Below, piece after piece: positions 54,859 through 63,344 of a stretch of 64,000 nt of DNA. A program made the translations under genes and the position numbers. Every line of letters starts with the position of its first letter. Positions within the stretch are counted from its first letter, which is position 1. The DNA is taken from contig NZ_JAAIWM010000002.1 in assembly GCF_011008845.1 (NCBI RefSeq), positions 248,001 to 312,000 of the forward strand. The letters run 5' to 3'. This stretch comes from Bacillus mesophilus. GTDB taxonomy: Bacteria; Bacillota; Bacilli; Bacillales; SA4. The notes under the pieces are model-generated. The model searched no databases, was not told where the DNA came from, and was given only the letters and a program-made list of their open reading frames with translations.

Positions 54859-55647
54859 CTATATAACGTCTTGGCTATGTAAAAGGGGATTTTGCATACC
54901 ACGGGGACGAGCTGAACGAAACCATTGATAGCAAAAAATAAAAATCAGTACACCATCAATAAGCCCTCCCCCATAATACATGAGCATGCCCCCCGCTTTA
55001 GCCTGTAATACAGGTACACCTATAGGAGGATAAGCATACATATACTTTGCTAAGATACTATGACTTGCAAGAGCACCTACTAACACAACAGCACGATAGG
55101 TAAAGCTAGTTCTGTGAGGTGTGGGATCCATAGAAATCATCGAAGCGGTAAACAGAAGTCCAGCTAAGAAAACATGAAGATGAATAAAAAAATAAAGGAA
55201 CATACTCTCATGCATCTTCTCAACTAAGCTAGTGGTATAGAGGATCCATAGACCCCCCATATTTAGTAAAGCAGCTAGTGTGGGATCATGAATAAAGCGT
55301 AATTGTTTGCTTCTTAGGAAAAAGGAAAGCCGTCTAGCCCATCTAACAGGAATGGTTCGTAGAATTAGCGTCATGGGAGTAGAGAGTACAATGAAAAGAG
55401 GAGCTAACATTCCAAGTAATAGGTGCGTGAGCATATGAAAAGTAAATTCAGAATGCGCACGGTGTGCAAATGGACCAACTATAGAAAGAGCTACAAGGAG
55501 GATCCCTAATATCCCAAAAACAGTGCGATCTACACGCCAACCCTTTAAACGAGAGGTTATAAGAAGGTACGTAAACATTACTAATAAAAAAAACCATACC
55601 CACAAATTCGAAAACATACCATGAGCATGATGTAGATTACCTTCCAT
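54859..55647 (-). CDS. ctaG: cytochrome c oxidase assembly protein, CtaG family
   Basis: 262 aa, seven helices. Family landmarks: FTFHMLTHLLLGMLAPL, LNMGGLWILYTT, MFLYFFIHLHVFLAGLLF and MLMYYGGGLIDG. In B. subtilis CtaG is needed for caa3 oxidase formation, probably for copper insertion; conserved His residues here fit that. The ATG at 55647 follows GGAGGG; it overlaps the DUF2243 gene by 11 bp. No oxidase genes are in the window. Confidence 0.87.
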   Translation of the reverse strand: MEGNLHHAHGMFSNLWVWFFLLVMFTYLLITSRLKGWRVDRTVFGILGILLVALSIVGPFAHRAHSEFTFHMLTHLLLGMLAPLFIVLSTPMTLILRTIPVRWARRLSFFLRSKQLRFIHDPTLAALLNMGGLWILYTTSLVEKMHESMFLYFFIHLHVFLAGLLFTASMISMDPTPHRTSFTYRAVVLVGALASHSILAKYMYAYPPIGVPVLQAKAGGMLMYYGGGLIDGVLIFIFCYQWFRSARPRGMQNPLLHSQDVI

Positions 55648-56089
55648 ACACGACCCTCCTCTCTCTTGTTTGAAGCAATAAAATAGCACCCGCTACAATC
55701 ATTACTACTGCAACTGCATTCCAAACTATATCGTAAATTAGGATGTTGTCTACGTAGCGAATTTGATGAATCTTTAGTAGTTTATGCTGGATGATTCCAT
55801 CATACAGTTGAAAAATACCGGCACCAGTGAGAACTCCCCCCCACCACCTCTTTACTAAGAAGACATTCCTACGCCTAAGATCAGCAACCATAAACAGCCC
55901 ACCAATTGTCGCAAACCAACTAAAGGCATGAAAAAAGCCATCTGAAACTAACCCCATATCAGTTGTGGATTTATCATAAAAATGATGCCAATGCAGAAGC
56001 TGATGAAAGACCGTTTCATCTACAAATGCAGCTAGCCCCATTCCAAATAAAAAACCCGACCACAAATTGCGCGACAGGTTTGACTTCAT
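55637..56089 (-). CDS. DUF2243 membrane protein
   Basis: 150 aa, four helices. GFLFGMGLAAFVDETVFHQLLHWHHFYD and VSDGFFHAFSWFAT are typical of DUF2243; the His-rich motif suggests metal contact. It overlaps ctaG, so the two are translated together, a pairing that suggests a shared role in oxidase or copper handling. I prefer the ATG at 56089, six bases past AGGA; in-frame starts at 56095 and 56116 are possible. Confidence 0.8.
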   Translation of the reverse strand: MKSNLSRNLWSGFLFGMGLAAFVDETVFHQLLHWHHFYDKSTTDMGLVSDGFFHAFSWFATIGGLFMVADLRRRNVFLVKRWWGGVLTGAGIFQLYDGIIQHKLLKIHQIRYVDNILIYDIVWNAVAVVMIVAGAILLLQTRERRVVYGR

Positions 56090-56307
56090 CACCATTCCTA
56101 CAGCAACTCCTAACATATATATTCCATGTAACTAGTTATTCCCATCACAGTTTAACCAAAGTGGGTTGAGCATAACCAATCTCTACTAATTAAAGGTATT
56201 TAATTCCCTTTATTACGAATCTAGAATGTAAAAAAGTTTGGCTCTTTTCGTAAATATTGTTGCTCTATGATATGATACCTTTAAACAGTTATTGTTAGGA
56301 GGTTGTT

Positions 56308-56595
56308 ATGAGTATTCCACTTGAATTAGACGGTGCAAAGGTATTAAAGTACACGAAAAACGACACTACTAAACAACTAAGTTTAATGGTTTTTGAAGAG
56401 GAAGATGGTTCAACAAATGAAGTGCCAATAACCGCATTAGCAATTGCACAATACGATAAAGACGACAGATACTATTTGTTTCTTTGTGACCAGGATTGGG
56501 AAGTGCAAAATGATTATCTTCTAGACTCAATTGAAGAATGTATCAGTTTTGCAGAAGACTTTGGCATTTTTAATGAAGATTGGTCAGAAAGATAG
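56308..56595 (+). CDS. hypothetical acidic protein, 95 aa
   Basis: Soluble and acidic, with VPITALAIAQYDKDDRYYLFLCDQDWEVQND. AGGAGG precedes the ATG. Its stop lies 3 bp from the end of the transposase gene on the other strand, so an insertion may have landed at its 3' end. It resembles small immunity-type or regulatory proteins in size only. Confidence 0.55.
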   Translation: MSIPLELDGAKVLKYTKNDTTKQLSLMVFEEEDGSTNEVPITALAIAQYDKDDRYYLFLCDQDWEVQNDYLLDSIEECISFAEDFGIFNEDWSER

Positions 56596-56598
56596 GCA

Positions 56599-57609
56599 TT
56601 AAGCACATCGCATTTGTTCTACTGTCGTAAAGTTAACACGTTGACAAGAGCCGAGAAGCAAATCCTTAATGCGTTCTTGTATCGGCAACTTTTTATTTAA
56701 CTCAAGGAATTGGTGCCAGAAAAGGTAATTGTCGAGGTACTTAGTTGCGACCCCTTGAAAACGGTCCATCCACTTTTTTAACCGTTTATGGTAGCCGTTA
56801 ACGTGCTGTATATGATAAATGCCTTTTCTTACATAGACTTTTTTACTGACATTAATAGGTTCGTGCTGAAGCCCTTTCATAAGGGCAAATTTCTTATAAT
56901 TTGTAGCTGTATCAGTGCATAGCAAAGCAGAGGTGTCGATATGACTCCCTAACACCTTGTCCAACTCCACGGCTGTAACACGCCCTTTACCTGCCATCTG
57001 TGAGAGAATTTGACCATTTCTATCGTGTGCAACTACAACACAAATTTGTTCTTTGGAGATACCTCGTTTTTTCGCCACTCCGCCGCTTTTACGTGGCTTC
57101 CTATGATTAATGTTTTTCTTGCCTTTCTCGCTTTCTAAAAAGAAGGTTTCATCGCTTTCAATGATACCTTTTAAAGTTTGATGACCAAGAGAACGAATAG
57201 CATATAAAATTTTGTGCCTCCAGTAGAATGCAGTTGAAATGTGTATATCAAGGGCTTCCGATATTTTGGGCAATGTGTATCCTTCGACCATTAACTCATA
57301 GTATTTGAGCCACTTGTGAGGATATTTAGTTCCCGCCAAAGGGCTGCCTGTCATATCATTGAATGATTTTCCGCAGTCCTTACAGAGATAGCGTTGACGT
57401 GACCGATATTTACCATTTCGCTTTACAGACATACTACCGCAATGAATACACGCTAAACCTTCTGAAAAGCGTGTTTCACGAACTTCTCCAATAAACTTGG
57501 AAATGTCAGCTTTGGGTTCTGGAAATAGGTCTTCTCTTATTGCATTAAAGAGCTTTAATTGTTCTTTTGGCGAAAGGTCTGAAAAGTCTCTGTAAATATC
57601 TAACCACAT
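56599..57609 (-). CDS. IS1595-family transposase
   Basis: 336 aa. N-terminal zinc ribbon (CIHC ... CKDCGKSF), then helix-turn-helix (LPKISEALDIHISTAFYWRHK), then the ISXO2-like catalytic domain with acidic residues in ESDETFF and LCTDTATNYKKF and a late HQFLELN. The frame is intact. Terminal inverted repeats and target duplication could not be resolved by eye. Confidence 0.9.
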   Translation of the reverse strand: MWLDIYRDFSDLSPKEQLKLFNAIREDLFPEPKADISKFIGEVRETRFSEGLACIHCGSMSVKRNGKYRSRQRYLCKDCGKSFNDMTGSPLAGTKYPHKWLKYYELMVEGYTLPKISEALDIHISTAFYWRHKILYAIRSLGHQTLKGIIESDETFFLESEKGKKNINHRKPRKSGGVAKKRGISKEQICVVVAHDRNGQILSQMAGKGRVTAVELDKVLGSHIDTSALLCTDTATNYKKFALMKGLQHEPINVSKKVYVRKGIYHIQHVNGYHKRLKKWMDRFQGVATKYLDNYLFWHQFLELNKKLPIQERIKDLLLGSCQRVNFTTVEQMRCA

Positions 57610-57642
57610 TGTAGGAACGCCTCCTGTATAATCAATTATTCT

Positions 57643-57671
57643 ATTATACAGTATGAGTCCAACAGCAACAA
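57643..57671 (-). promoter_or_regulatory. sigma-A promoter of transposase gene
   Basis: Minus strand TTGTTG (57666-57671), 17-bp spacer, perfect TATAAT (57643-57648), 34 bp before the start codon with GGAGG between. The -35 box overlaps the repeat motif TTTTCGTA...ATTGTTGCT. Confidence 0.7.
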
Positions 57672-57776
57672 TCTATACGAAAACAGTCAAAAGTTTTGAC
57701 AAAATTCACGAATGTATACTAACATTGAAAATGTAAAAAACTTTTTACTTTTTTAAAAATATAGGAGGGACTTAAA

Positions 57777-58079
57777 TTGGATAAAGAGATGATCTTTGCG
57801 ATTGGGGTATTATGTTTTTCACTCATACTGATTATCCTATTATTAGTATCATTGATTAGAGGAGGAGATGAACGGAAGAAATTTATACGGAACAAGACTA
57901 TTTCTGATACCTTTATTACAACAGTTGTGCTTTTGATAATTCAGGTTGGTCAAATGATTTATATAGACTTCTTTAAAGGTGGCCATTATCCTGGTCTAAA
58001 TCCTCTCGGTGCTTTAGCAGGAATTTCCTTTATGTTTTTATTTTTTCTACTCTTTAATAAAAGAAGGTTTGGAGACTAA
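57777..58079 (+). CDS. three-helix membrane protein, 100 aa
   Basis: TTG start at 57777 with AGGAGGG seven bases upstream. Helices about 6-27, 44-64 and 77-94; basic loops (GGDERKKFIRNK). It is followed at once by a small XRE regulator, the common arrangement for DUF2178/DUF3796-like pairs in which the regulator controls the pair. Function unknown. Confidence 0.65.
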   Translation: MDKEMIFAIGVLCFSLILIILLLVSLIRGGDERKKFIRNKTISDTFITTVVLLIIQVGQMIYIDFFKGGHYPGLNPLGALAGISFMFLFFLLFNKRRFGD

Positions 58080-58082
58080 TTG

Positions 58083-58283
58083 ATGGAAAATCAAATTCGT
58101 TCTATTAGGAAATCTAAGAAACTCTCTCAAGAAGAATTAGCCAGGTTGTGTAATGTTACAAGACAAACTATCAACGCTATTGAAAATAATAAGTATGACC
58201 CCACACTATCATTAGCATTTGAATTAGCAAAGCATCTTAACACTACTGTAGATGAACTGTTTATTTATGAAAACTTTGGTTAA
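58083..58283 (+). CDS. small XRE-family transcriptional regulator
   Basis: 66 aa. Nearly the whole protein is one helix-turn-helix: SIRKSKKLSQEELARLCNVT followed by RQTINAIENNKYDPTLSLA. GGAG lies 8 bases before the ATG at 58083. It starts three bases after the membrane protein gene ends. It likely regulates the two-gene unit. Confidence 0.85.
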   Translation: MENQIRSIRKSKKLSQEELARLCNVTRQTINAIENNKYDPTLSLAFELAKHLNTTVDELFIYENFG

Positions 58284-58501
58284 GTCAGAAATTGGGTGTG
58301 AGACCTCCGCAAAAAAATATAATCCACTCTTCTAGAATAATCTTGTACTTCACCTATAAAGAAATGAGATCGATTTTTATCTTCATATGAAAAAACTGCA
58401 TCTGGAGCAATACCTCCAAGCAGAAATGTTGTTTTGTCTTTTATTGATAACGACTCAGCAATCTTATTACCAATAATCAAATGCATGATTCTTGAACCCA
58501 A
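58280..58501 (-). pseudogene. truncated zinc-dependent phospholipase C-like gene
   Basis: MGSRIMHLIIGNKIAESL and LLGGIAPDAVFSYEDKNRSHFF, then VQDYSRRVDY, match the N-terminus of the phospholipase C-like hydrolase family common in Bacillus. The frame then runs into unrelated residues and stops at 73 aa, overlapping the end of the XRE gene. About two-thirds of the enzyme is missing, so it is probably a remnant. Confidence 0.6.
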
Positions 58502-58562
58502 AATTCCACATCCTTTCCTTATATTTCTTCACGATCTATCCGTTCATTCCTAGTTAAATAAT

Positions 58563-59087
58563 TTATAACTCCCCTCCTATACAACAACTATATTGTATTA
58601 ATTGGCTCTCTTTTCCTAGATATGTTTCACTACCATTTCTACTAATCTCTTTAAATCCTATTTTATCAAGCATCTTTCTTGAACGATTATTTGTTTCGTG
58701 GGTTTCAGCGTAGAAAACGGTGATCCCTAAATTTTTAACAGCAAACTCCATCATGCATAAACAAGATTTAACCCCAATCCCATTTCCCCATAAGTCGCTC
58801 TCACCAATCGCGATGCCTAACTCAGCTGTTTTCCCTTTAATACAGGCTAAGTCTACGTAGCCAATAAGCCTCTTTTCAAATTCAATGCCCATTCGAATAA
58901 AATCATCTGTTTCTCTTTTTACACAACCTTCCCACCATCTGAATAGTTCTTCCTTATTTCTTTTTTTCTCCCATTCATTTGCTGAGCAAAAGCTGTCATC
59001 TTGACTCCAGTTTAAAACATATCCAAAATCCTCTATGGTTAAGGGTCTTATTTTAATAGGTTGGGCGTGCTGAACGTTCAATTCCAT
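58563..59087 (-). CDS. GNAT N-acetyltransferase
   Basis: 174 aa from the ATG at 59087 (AAGGTGG five bases upstream). RPLTIEDFGYVLNW start, LGIAIGESDLWGNGIGVKS acetyl-CoA loop, and FYAETHETNNRSRKMLDKIGF end. Overall type RimJ/RimL-like; target unknown. Its relative at 48997 is distinct in sequence. Confidence 0.82.
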   Translation of the reverse strand: MELNVQHAQPIKIRPLTIEDFGYVLNWSQDDSFCSANEWEKKRNKEELFRWWEGCVKRETDDFIRMGIEFEKRLIGYVDLACIKGKTAELGIAIGESDLWGNGIGVKSCLCMMEFAVKNLGITVFYAETHETNNRSRKMLDKIGFKEISRNGSETYLGKESQLIQYSCCIGGEL

Positions 59088-59155
59088 ATCTTCCACCTTA
59101 CAACAATTTGTAGTTGACTATCATTTTTAAAAGGCTCCCTAGTAATGGGCTAAAC

Positions 59156-59566
59156 TTATTCCCCTAATTTCCTTTCACTCCTAGAACTTCCCCATGATGT
59201 AAAAATCCTATAAAGGCCATATCCAGTAAAAAATCCTAAGCTGTTTAAAATAAGATCGTCAATATCAAAACTTCCTCTTCTTAACACAAGCTGTAAAGTC
59301 TCTAAAACAAGAACAGCGCTAAAAAATAGAATAAAGGACTTAAAGAGTCTCTTTTTTATAACTAAAGGAATCAATATTCCAAAAGGGACAAAAACACCAA
59401 TATTACCGACTAGATTGATCCAAACATCAGGGTTGAATCTGTCCATTTGCAAAAAAATATTAATGGTTTCAAATGGTATTAGATTATACATATACTCAGT
59501 GTGAGTAGTTCTCCCAAACCCAATCAGCATCCAAAAACATAATAATAGTGAATAACCTACAAGCAA
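59156..59566 (-). CDS. VanZ-like membrane protein, start uncertain
   Basis: 136 aa from a TTG at 59566. NLVGNIGVFVPFGILIP and RRGSFDIDDLILNSLGFFTGY are VanZ motifs. A perfect AGAGGAGGT lies 31 bases before this TTG; at normal spacing from it, in frame, is an ATT (59590) that would add eight residues (IFQRLQFI). ATT is a rare but known start codon. A second VanZ-like gene is at 39459. Confidence 0.75.
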   Translation of the reverse strand: MLVGYSLLLCFWMLIGFGRTTHTEYMYNLIPFETINIFLQMDRFNPDVWINLVGNIGVFVPFGILIPLVIKKRLFKSFILFFSAVLVLETLQLVLRRGSFDIDDLILNSLGFFTGYGLYRIFTSWGSSRSERKLGE

Positions 59567-59654
59567 TATAAACTGTAATCTTTGAAAAATATAATCTACC
59601 TCCTCTGACTTAACCGTTTAACCTTTATTCTCACAGACTCTGTCGCTGTGTCTA

Positions 59655-59810
59655 TTAGCGTATCTCTTTATCCACATAATGTAGGTAAAAATTTAGAAAT
59701 GTACCTGTTAAAAATCCCAATAAAGTATTCGTGACTAGGAGGCCACCAAATCCTTCTAACCATAAAGTTAACCCCGCTGCTACAAATGATATAATCATCC
59801 CAATCCACAT
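59655..59810 (-). CDS. small two-helix membrane protein, 51 aa
   Basis: ATG at 59810 with GGGGGAACAGG before it. Two hydrophobic stretches (MWIGMIISFVAAGLTLWL and LLVTNTLLGFLTGTFLNFYL) and a charged end (DKEIR). No family recognised. Confidence 0.55.
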   Translation of the reverse strand: MWIGMIISFVAAGLTLWLEGFGGLLVTNTLLGFLTGTFLNFYLHYVDKEIR

Positions 59811-59882
59811 TACCTGTTCCCCCGATTTTAAATCCCTTTAGTTTACACTAAGTGCTAAATCAACTATAAAAATACAAACCTT

Positions 59883-60746
59883 TTATTTTAACCATGTTTT
59901 TAACCTTACTAAATTCTCTTCTAAAAACAGAGCATTTCTCTCTATTCCACGACGCTTACACCAACCAATACTATTGAAGGCATCTGTATATTGGTAAAAT
60001 GGCAGAACAACTTCAAGATCAACCAATGGTCTGATACTTTTATAGCCCTCTTGAAAAGCCTTGTACAAGGCTTCATCATGCTGTAAAAAATCACGATACA
60101 GTTTGGTAAAGTCCCCTTCTGTTGAACCAAACCGGACACTCTCAAAATCGATCACACCTGAAACCTGAGTACCATCCACTATTATATTGCCTGGACGAAA
60201 ATCCATATGTACAAAGCTCGGTCCATCTGGAGAAGGAAGCTGCTGTTTCATACCTTCAAATCGTTCAAGAGCTTTATTGAATAAACGTTCATCTATAACA
60301 TCCTTTACGTCCCTTGCAAAACTATAAAACTGGTTTTCAATAAAAGTAGCCCAGGTTGGGTATTCATTTTGGATACCGGTTAACACCTGCTTAGCAGGTG
60401 GCTGAACAGTATGCATGCTAGCATGAAGGACTCCGACTTGAAATGCTACTATTGATGAGTCCTTAGCTGATAAAGGCTTTCCCTTTAACTCAGATAATAA
60501 AAAAGCACCTGGACATTCCTTATCACCAGGCCAATAATCCAGCATTTCAGGAATAGAAACACTACCTTTTAAGATTTCGTAGGCTTCTAACTCTCGCTGA
60601 CATTTTAATTGTGTATAAGGTATTTTCAAGTAAACATTTTCACCACGAAGCAGCGTACATTTATAGACTGTGGAACTATGGGAATCCTCAACCTCATTGA
60701 TTGATTGCACTTGCAATCTAAATTGTTTAATCATACGATTTAGCAT
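59883..60746 (-). CDS. APH/choline-kinase-like phosphotransferase
   Basis: 287 aa from the ATG at 60746 (TAGGAG upstream; the longer frame to 60824 overlaps the preceding gene). Catalytic loop VHMDFRPGNIIV and metal segment GVIDFESVRFG are intact. It should phosphorylate a small hydroxyl compound with ATP; nothing nearby points to a specific substrate. Confidence 0.82.
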   Translation of the reverse strand: MLNRMIKQFRLQVQSINEVEDSHSSTVYKCTLLRGENVYLKIPYTQLKCQRELEAYEILKGSVSIPEMLDYWPGDKECPGAFLLSELKGKPLSAKDSSIVAFQVGVLHASMHTVQPPAKQVLTGIQNEYPTWATFIENQFYSFARDVKDVIDERLFNKALERFEGMKQQLPSPDGPSFVHMDFRPGNIIVDGTQVSGVIDFESVRFGSTEGDFTKLYRDFLQHDEALYKAFQEGYKSIRPLVDLEVVLPFYQYTDAFNSIGWCKRRGIERNALFLEENLVRLKTWLK

Positions 60747-60774
60747 CAAACTTCTCCTAGCTAAGTTGAAATTT

Positions 60775-61032
60775 TTAAAGAAATAAGAAATATGAAAACA
60801 ACAAATATAACACGATCGAAACAACTGCTCTAATCCTTGTCAGTTTCTTGCTAATTTCCGCTTTCTCTTCTAGGAAATTTATATAGTTAAGAGTTAAAAC
60901 GAAACCCAAAGATATCATATAATACCCTGCAGAGTTACCTTCTTCTACAATATATCTGAGTGCAGAAATAGCAACAAGTAATGTTCCTATTGTTCCAATA
61001 ATCATATTTAGGTATAGTTTGTACTTGTTCAT
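60775..61032 (-). CDS. small membrane protein, 85 aa
   Basis: ATG at 61032 preceded by GGAGG. Three hydrophobic stretches, with a charged loop NFLEEKAEISKKLTRIR between the second and third. It lies 28 bp upstream of the phosphotransferase gene on the same strand and may be co-transcribed. Confidence 0.6.
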   Translation of the reverse strand: MNKYKLYLNMIIGTIGTLLVAISALRYIVEEGNSAGYYMISLGFVLTLNYINFLEEKAEISKKLTRIRAVVSIVLYLLFSYFLFL

Positions 61033-61078
61033 AGACAGCCTCCAATTACATATCAATTCCATTAGTTACTTTTAACTT

Positions 61079-61474
61079 TTAGGAAAGAGCGAATTCTGGA
61101 AAGAGGATAGAAATACTAGAAATATATAATAGAAAGAACACTAAATCTATCGATAGAATAAGGTGGTAATTATCATTCTTTGCATATTTTCTTTCAATAA
61201 AAATACGAAAAAGTAGTAGCAAAATACTAAAAACCAAAGAACTAAAAAAAGCATATTCGAAATTCATGACAAACTGTACTATTATAAAAACCGCAAGCAT
61301 ACCGTATTCAATCGATCGCTGTGAAGAACTATATGGTTCATATTTAAATCCTTTACTTATGCCTAATTTTCTACGAATCCATCTGTCGATTACAATTGAA
61401 ATTACACAGAAAATGATAGAGAAAACAATCACTTGAAATAGCAGTTCTGAAAACAGAAGAACACCTCTTTTCAT
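61079..61474 (-). CDS. DUF4181-like membrane protein, 131 aa
   Basis: Four hydrophobic helices; after the first helix IDRWIRRKLGISKGFKYEPYS echoes the loop of the 17937-18284 protein. AAAGG lies very close to the ATG at 61474, so the start is not certain. Function unknown. Confidence 0.5.
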   Translation of the reverse strand: MKRGVLLFSELLFQVIVFSIIFCVISIVIDRWIRRKLGISKGFKYEPYSSSQRSIEYGMLAVFIIVQFVMNFEYAFFSSLVFSILLLLFRIFIERKYAKNDNYHLILSIDLVFFLLYISSISILFPEFALS

Positions 61475-61662
61475 TCCTTTATTCAGACTTATATAAAGTC
61501 ATTCCTTAACAGGACCTAAAAACTGCCTCCACTCTATAAGCATTTATATTCACTATAAATAGTTTAAATCCTTCTTAAAATGACCTAATCCAAGGAAGGA
61601 ATTGGAATTTTCTTCTTGAATAATGGAGTAGAAATGCTTTTGTACACTTTCGAGGTGATTAT

Positions 61663-61698
61663 ATGATGAGAAGCGAAAAAGAAATGGTGAAATCATGA
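61663..61698 (+). CDS. 11-aa upstream ORF overlapping the next start
   Basis: GAGGTGA then ATGATG; the peptide MMRSEKEMVKS ends in a TGA that overlaps the ATG of the 61695 gene (ATGA). The downstream gene has only a weak GGTGA site, so the short ORF may bring ribosomes to it. Confidence 0.35.
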   Translation: MMRSEKEMVKS

Positions 61699-62006
61699 AA
61701 AATAAACAATGGAAATCAAAAAAGGTAGTTTTAATGGTGGCACTTTTACTCTTCTTACTTATATCGACAGTAACAAATCCAACAACACAAGACTACATAC
61801 ACTTTGAAGAGAAGAATTTTGGAAACCCACTTCCTGAAAATGTACGAATAGCAGAAGCCGATTTCTTTATTTTTTCTGTTTATGCGGCGACACCAAAGGA
61901 AGCAATTGATGAATTTGGCATAGTACACCTAGGATTTATGGGACAGTTCTTCCAAGTGTCGGATGGACAATTTGATGACTCTATCTGGAAAGACTACTTG
62001 AAGTAA
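61695..62006 (+). CDS. membrane-anchored DUF4359-like protein, 103 aa
   Basis: One N-terminal helix (VVLMVALLLFLLISTV) then TNPTTQDYIHF, resembling DUF4359, and an outer domain with FFIFSVYAAT and HLGFMGQFFQV. Its start overlaps an 11-codon ORF. A terminator follows. Function unknown. Confidence 0.6.
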   Translation: MKNKQWKSKKVVLMVALLLFLLISTVTNPTTQDYIHFEEKNFGNPLPENVRIAEADFFIFSVYAATPKEAIDEFGIVHLGFMGQFFQVSDGQFDDSIWKDYLK

Positions 62007-62025
62007 TGCTGCAAAATCGTTGCAA

Positions 62026-62057
62026 AAACCTCGGAGATTATAACTCCGAGGTTTTCC
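62026..62057 (+). terminator. rho-independent terminator
   Basis: AACCTCGGAG-ATTATAA-CTCCGAGGTT followed by TTCC; 20 bp past the stop. Confidence 0.8.
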
Positions 62058-62114
62058 TGTCTGTATTTTCCTAAAGTAGGTAATAGTTAAACTGTGAAAT
62101 TGATTTTCACACCA

Positions 62115-62648
62115 TTACTCAATAACCTGAAAATTCTGGTCGACCTTAATTACCACTGGCTCTGTATCTCCCATCAACTCTGAGAAGGTCACATGATATT
62201 CTGAGTCCACTTCCTCCACTGACTTTACCCACCAAGTAAGATTTGGATCTAACGTCTGAACTGCTGCGTGAATTCCTTTGGCAACTCTTTGGGCATCTTC
62301 ATCTGTATGAACTAAAATCTTAGTAGCAGTTGCTTGGGTTGGAAACGATTCTTGGACAACTCCAGTATGCCAAACCTCAACCTGTGTTCCAACAGAAAGG
62401 TCAGACTTTGAAAGTTTCTCACCCTCTGTGGAGACAATATCTGTCTCTTCCGTGATCGTGTAAACTGCCGCGTTAGGCTGTGAACCCTCCGTTTTTTCTG
62501 TAACTAGGATGATCTGTTCATTTACTGACATCACATAACCTGTTATATCTTTAACATCATTATTTGTACCGCTAGTGCTATCCTGAGCACAGCTCGCCAA
62601 AAACATAAAAAACCCAATCATAAGCCCTATACATGTTCTTTTCATCAT
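62115..62648 (-). CDS. DUF3221-like lipoprotein
   Basis: 177 aa from the ATG at 62648 (GAGGTGA upstream; GTG at 62657 is inside that site). Signal peptide ends in lipobox LASC. ITGYVMSVNEQIILVTE is like DUF3221 proteins, and the rest is a beta-rich domain. Surface-anchored; role unknown. Confidence 0.65.
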   Translation of the reverse strand: MMKRTCIGLMIGFFMFLASCAQDSTSGTNNDVKDITGYVMSVNEQIILVTEKTEGSQPNAAVYTITEETDIVSTEGEKLSKSDLSVGTQVEVWHTGVVQESFPTQATATKILVHTDEDAQRVAKGIHAAVQTLDPNLTWWVKSVEEVDSEYHVTFSELMGDTEPVVIKVDQNFQVIE

Positions 62649-62707
62649 ACTTATCACCTCATCATATACGTCGTAGTGACTTCTAAAAACGTTACACTAG
62701 CACTAAC

Positions 62708-63283
62708 TTATATGCTTATTTTTTTATGTAGAAAAATCACTACGAGAATGAAAAGAAGAAATCCCAAAAACACTGTAACAGATAAGTAAGTATCTAGAAG
62801 CTTTGCCGTTTCTCTAGTTAACTTATGTAGGAAAGGTTCAGGAATAGGTTCAGCCCTTTTGTCCATGTACACAATATGCTCAATCGTGTCTCCACCTAGT
62901 GCTGGTTCAAAACCAAACTCTCCCCTATCGAGATAGATTTCAACTATATCTCCTACGGTAACGTCTACACGTTTCCCACCTTCATATAACTCAGATTGCC
63001 AAACAGGAATGTACGAATAGAAAACTTGTACATATTCTCCTAATGGAGCTACTTCAGGAGAAACTCTTAGGAGTTGCTCCTGTTGAAGAGTCATCACTCT
63101 TATTTGTGAAGGACCAGATGAGTCGCTAAAATCACGATGTAATTCATCCGCTATTACCTTACCAATTAAATGAACAGGAGCATTCTTTTTTATTTCTTCT
63201 ACTTCAACCGGATCAGTTGCACCCCAAACAGTGCTCGTTAACAAGAAAAAGCAGCAAATGAAGATTCCTACTAACCGGAACAT
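62708..63283 (-). CDS. exported protein with C-terminal membrane anchor, 191 aa
   Basis: Signal peptide (LVGIFICCFFLLTSTVWGA), an outer beta-rich domain (about 25-160) that looks OB-like (VGDIVEIYLDRGEFGFEP), and a C-terminal helix (SVTVFLGFLLFILVVIFL) with a basic tail. AAGGAGGTG precedes the ATG. It lies 59 bp upstream of the lipoprotein gene on the same strand. No family recognised. Confidence 0.6.
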   Translation of the reverse strand: MFRLVGIFICCFFLLTSTVWGATDPVEVEEIKKNAPVHLIGKVIADELHRDFSDSSGPSQIRVMTLQQEQLLRVSPEVAPLGEYVQVFYSYIPVWQSELYEGGKRVDVTVGDIVEIYLDRGEFGFEPALGGDTIEHIVYMDKRAEPIPEPFLHKLTRETAKLLDTYLSVTVFLGFLLFILVVIFLHKKISI

Positions 63284-63307
63284 ACTCTCAAGACACCTCC
63301 TTTTTTA

Positions 63308-63340
63308 CGAAAAAAAAAGCATGAGAAACTCATGCTTAGG
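63308..63340 (-). terminator. rho-independent terminator
   Basis: Minus strand AAGCATGAG-TTT-CTCATGCTT followed by a run of T; 5 bp past the dehydrogenase stop. Confidence 0.88.
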
Positions 63341-63344
63341 ATAG

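Noticed and set aside
56596-57730. Terminal inverted repeats and target duplication of the IS1595-type element
   Set aside because: Only weak similarity between the two ends was seen and no clear duplication, so borders are not claimed.
57777-58283. Toxin-antitoxin pair
   Set aside because: The first gene is a three-helix membrane protein and the second a lone XRE regulator, an arrangement typical of self-regulated membrane protein pairs; no toxin fold is seen.
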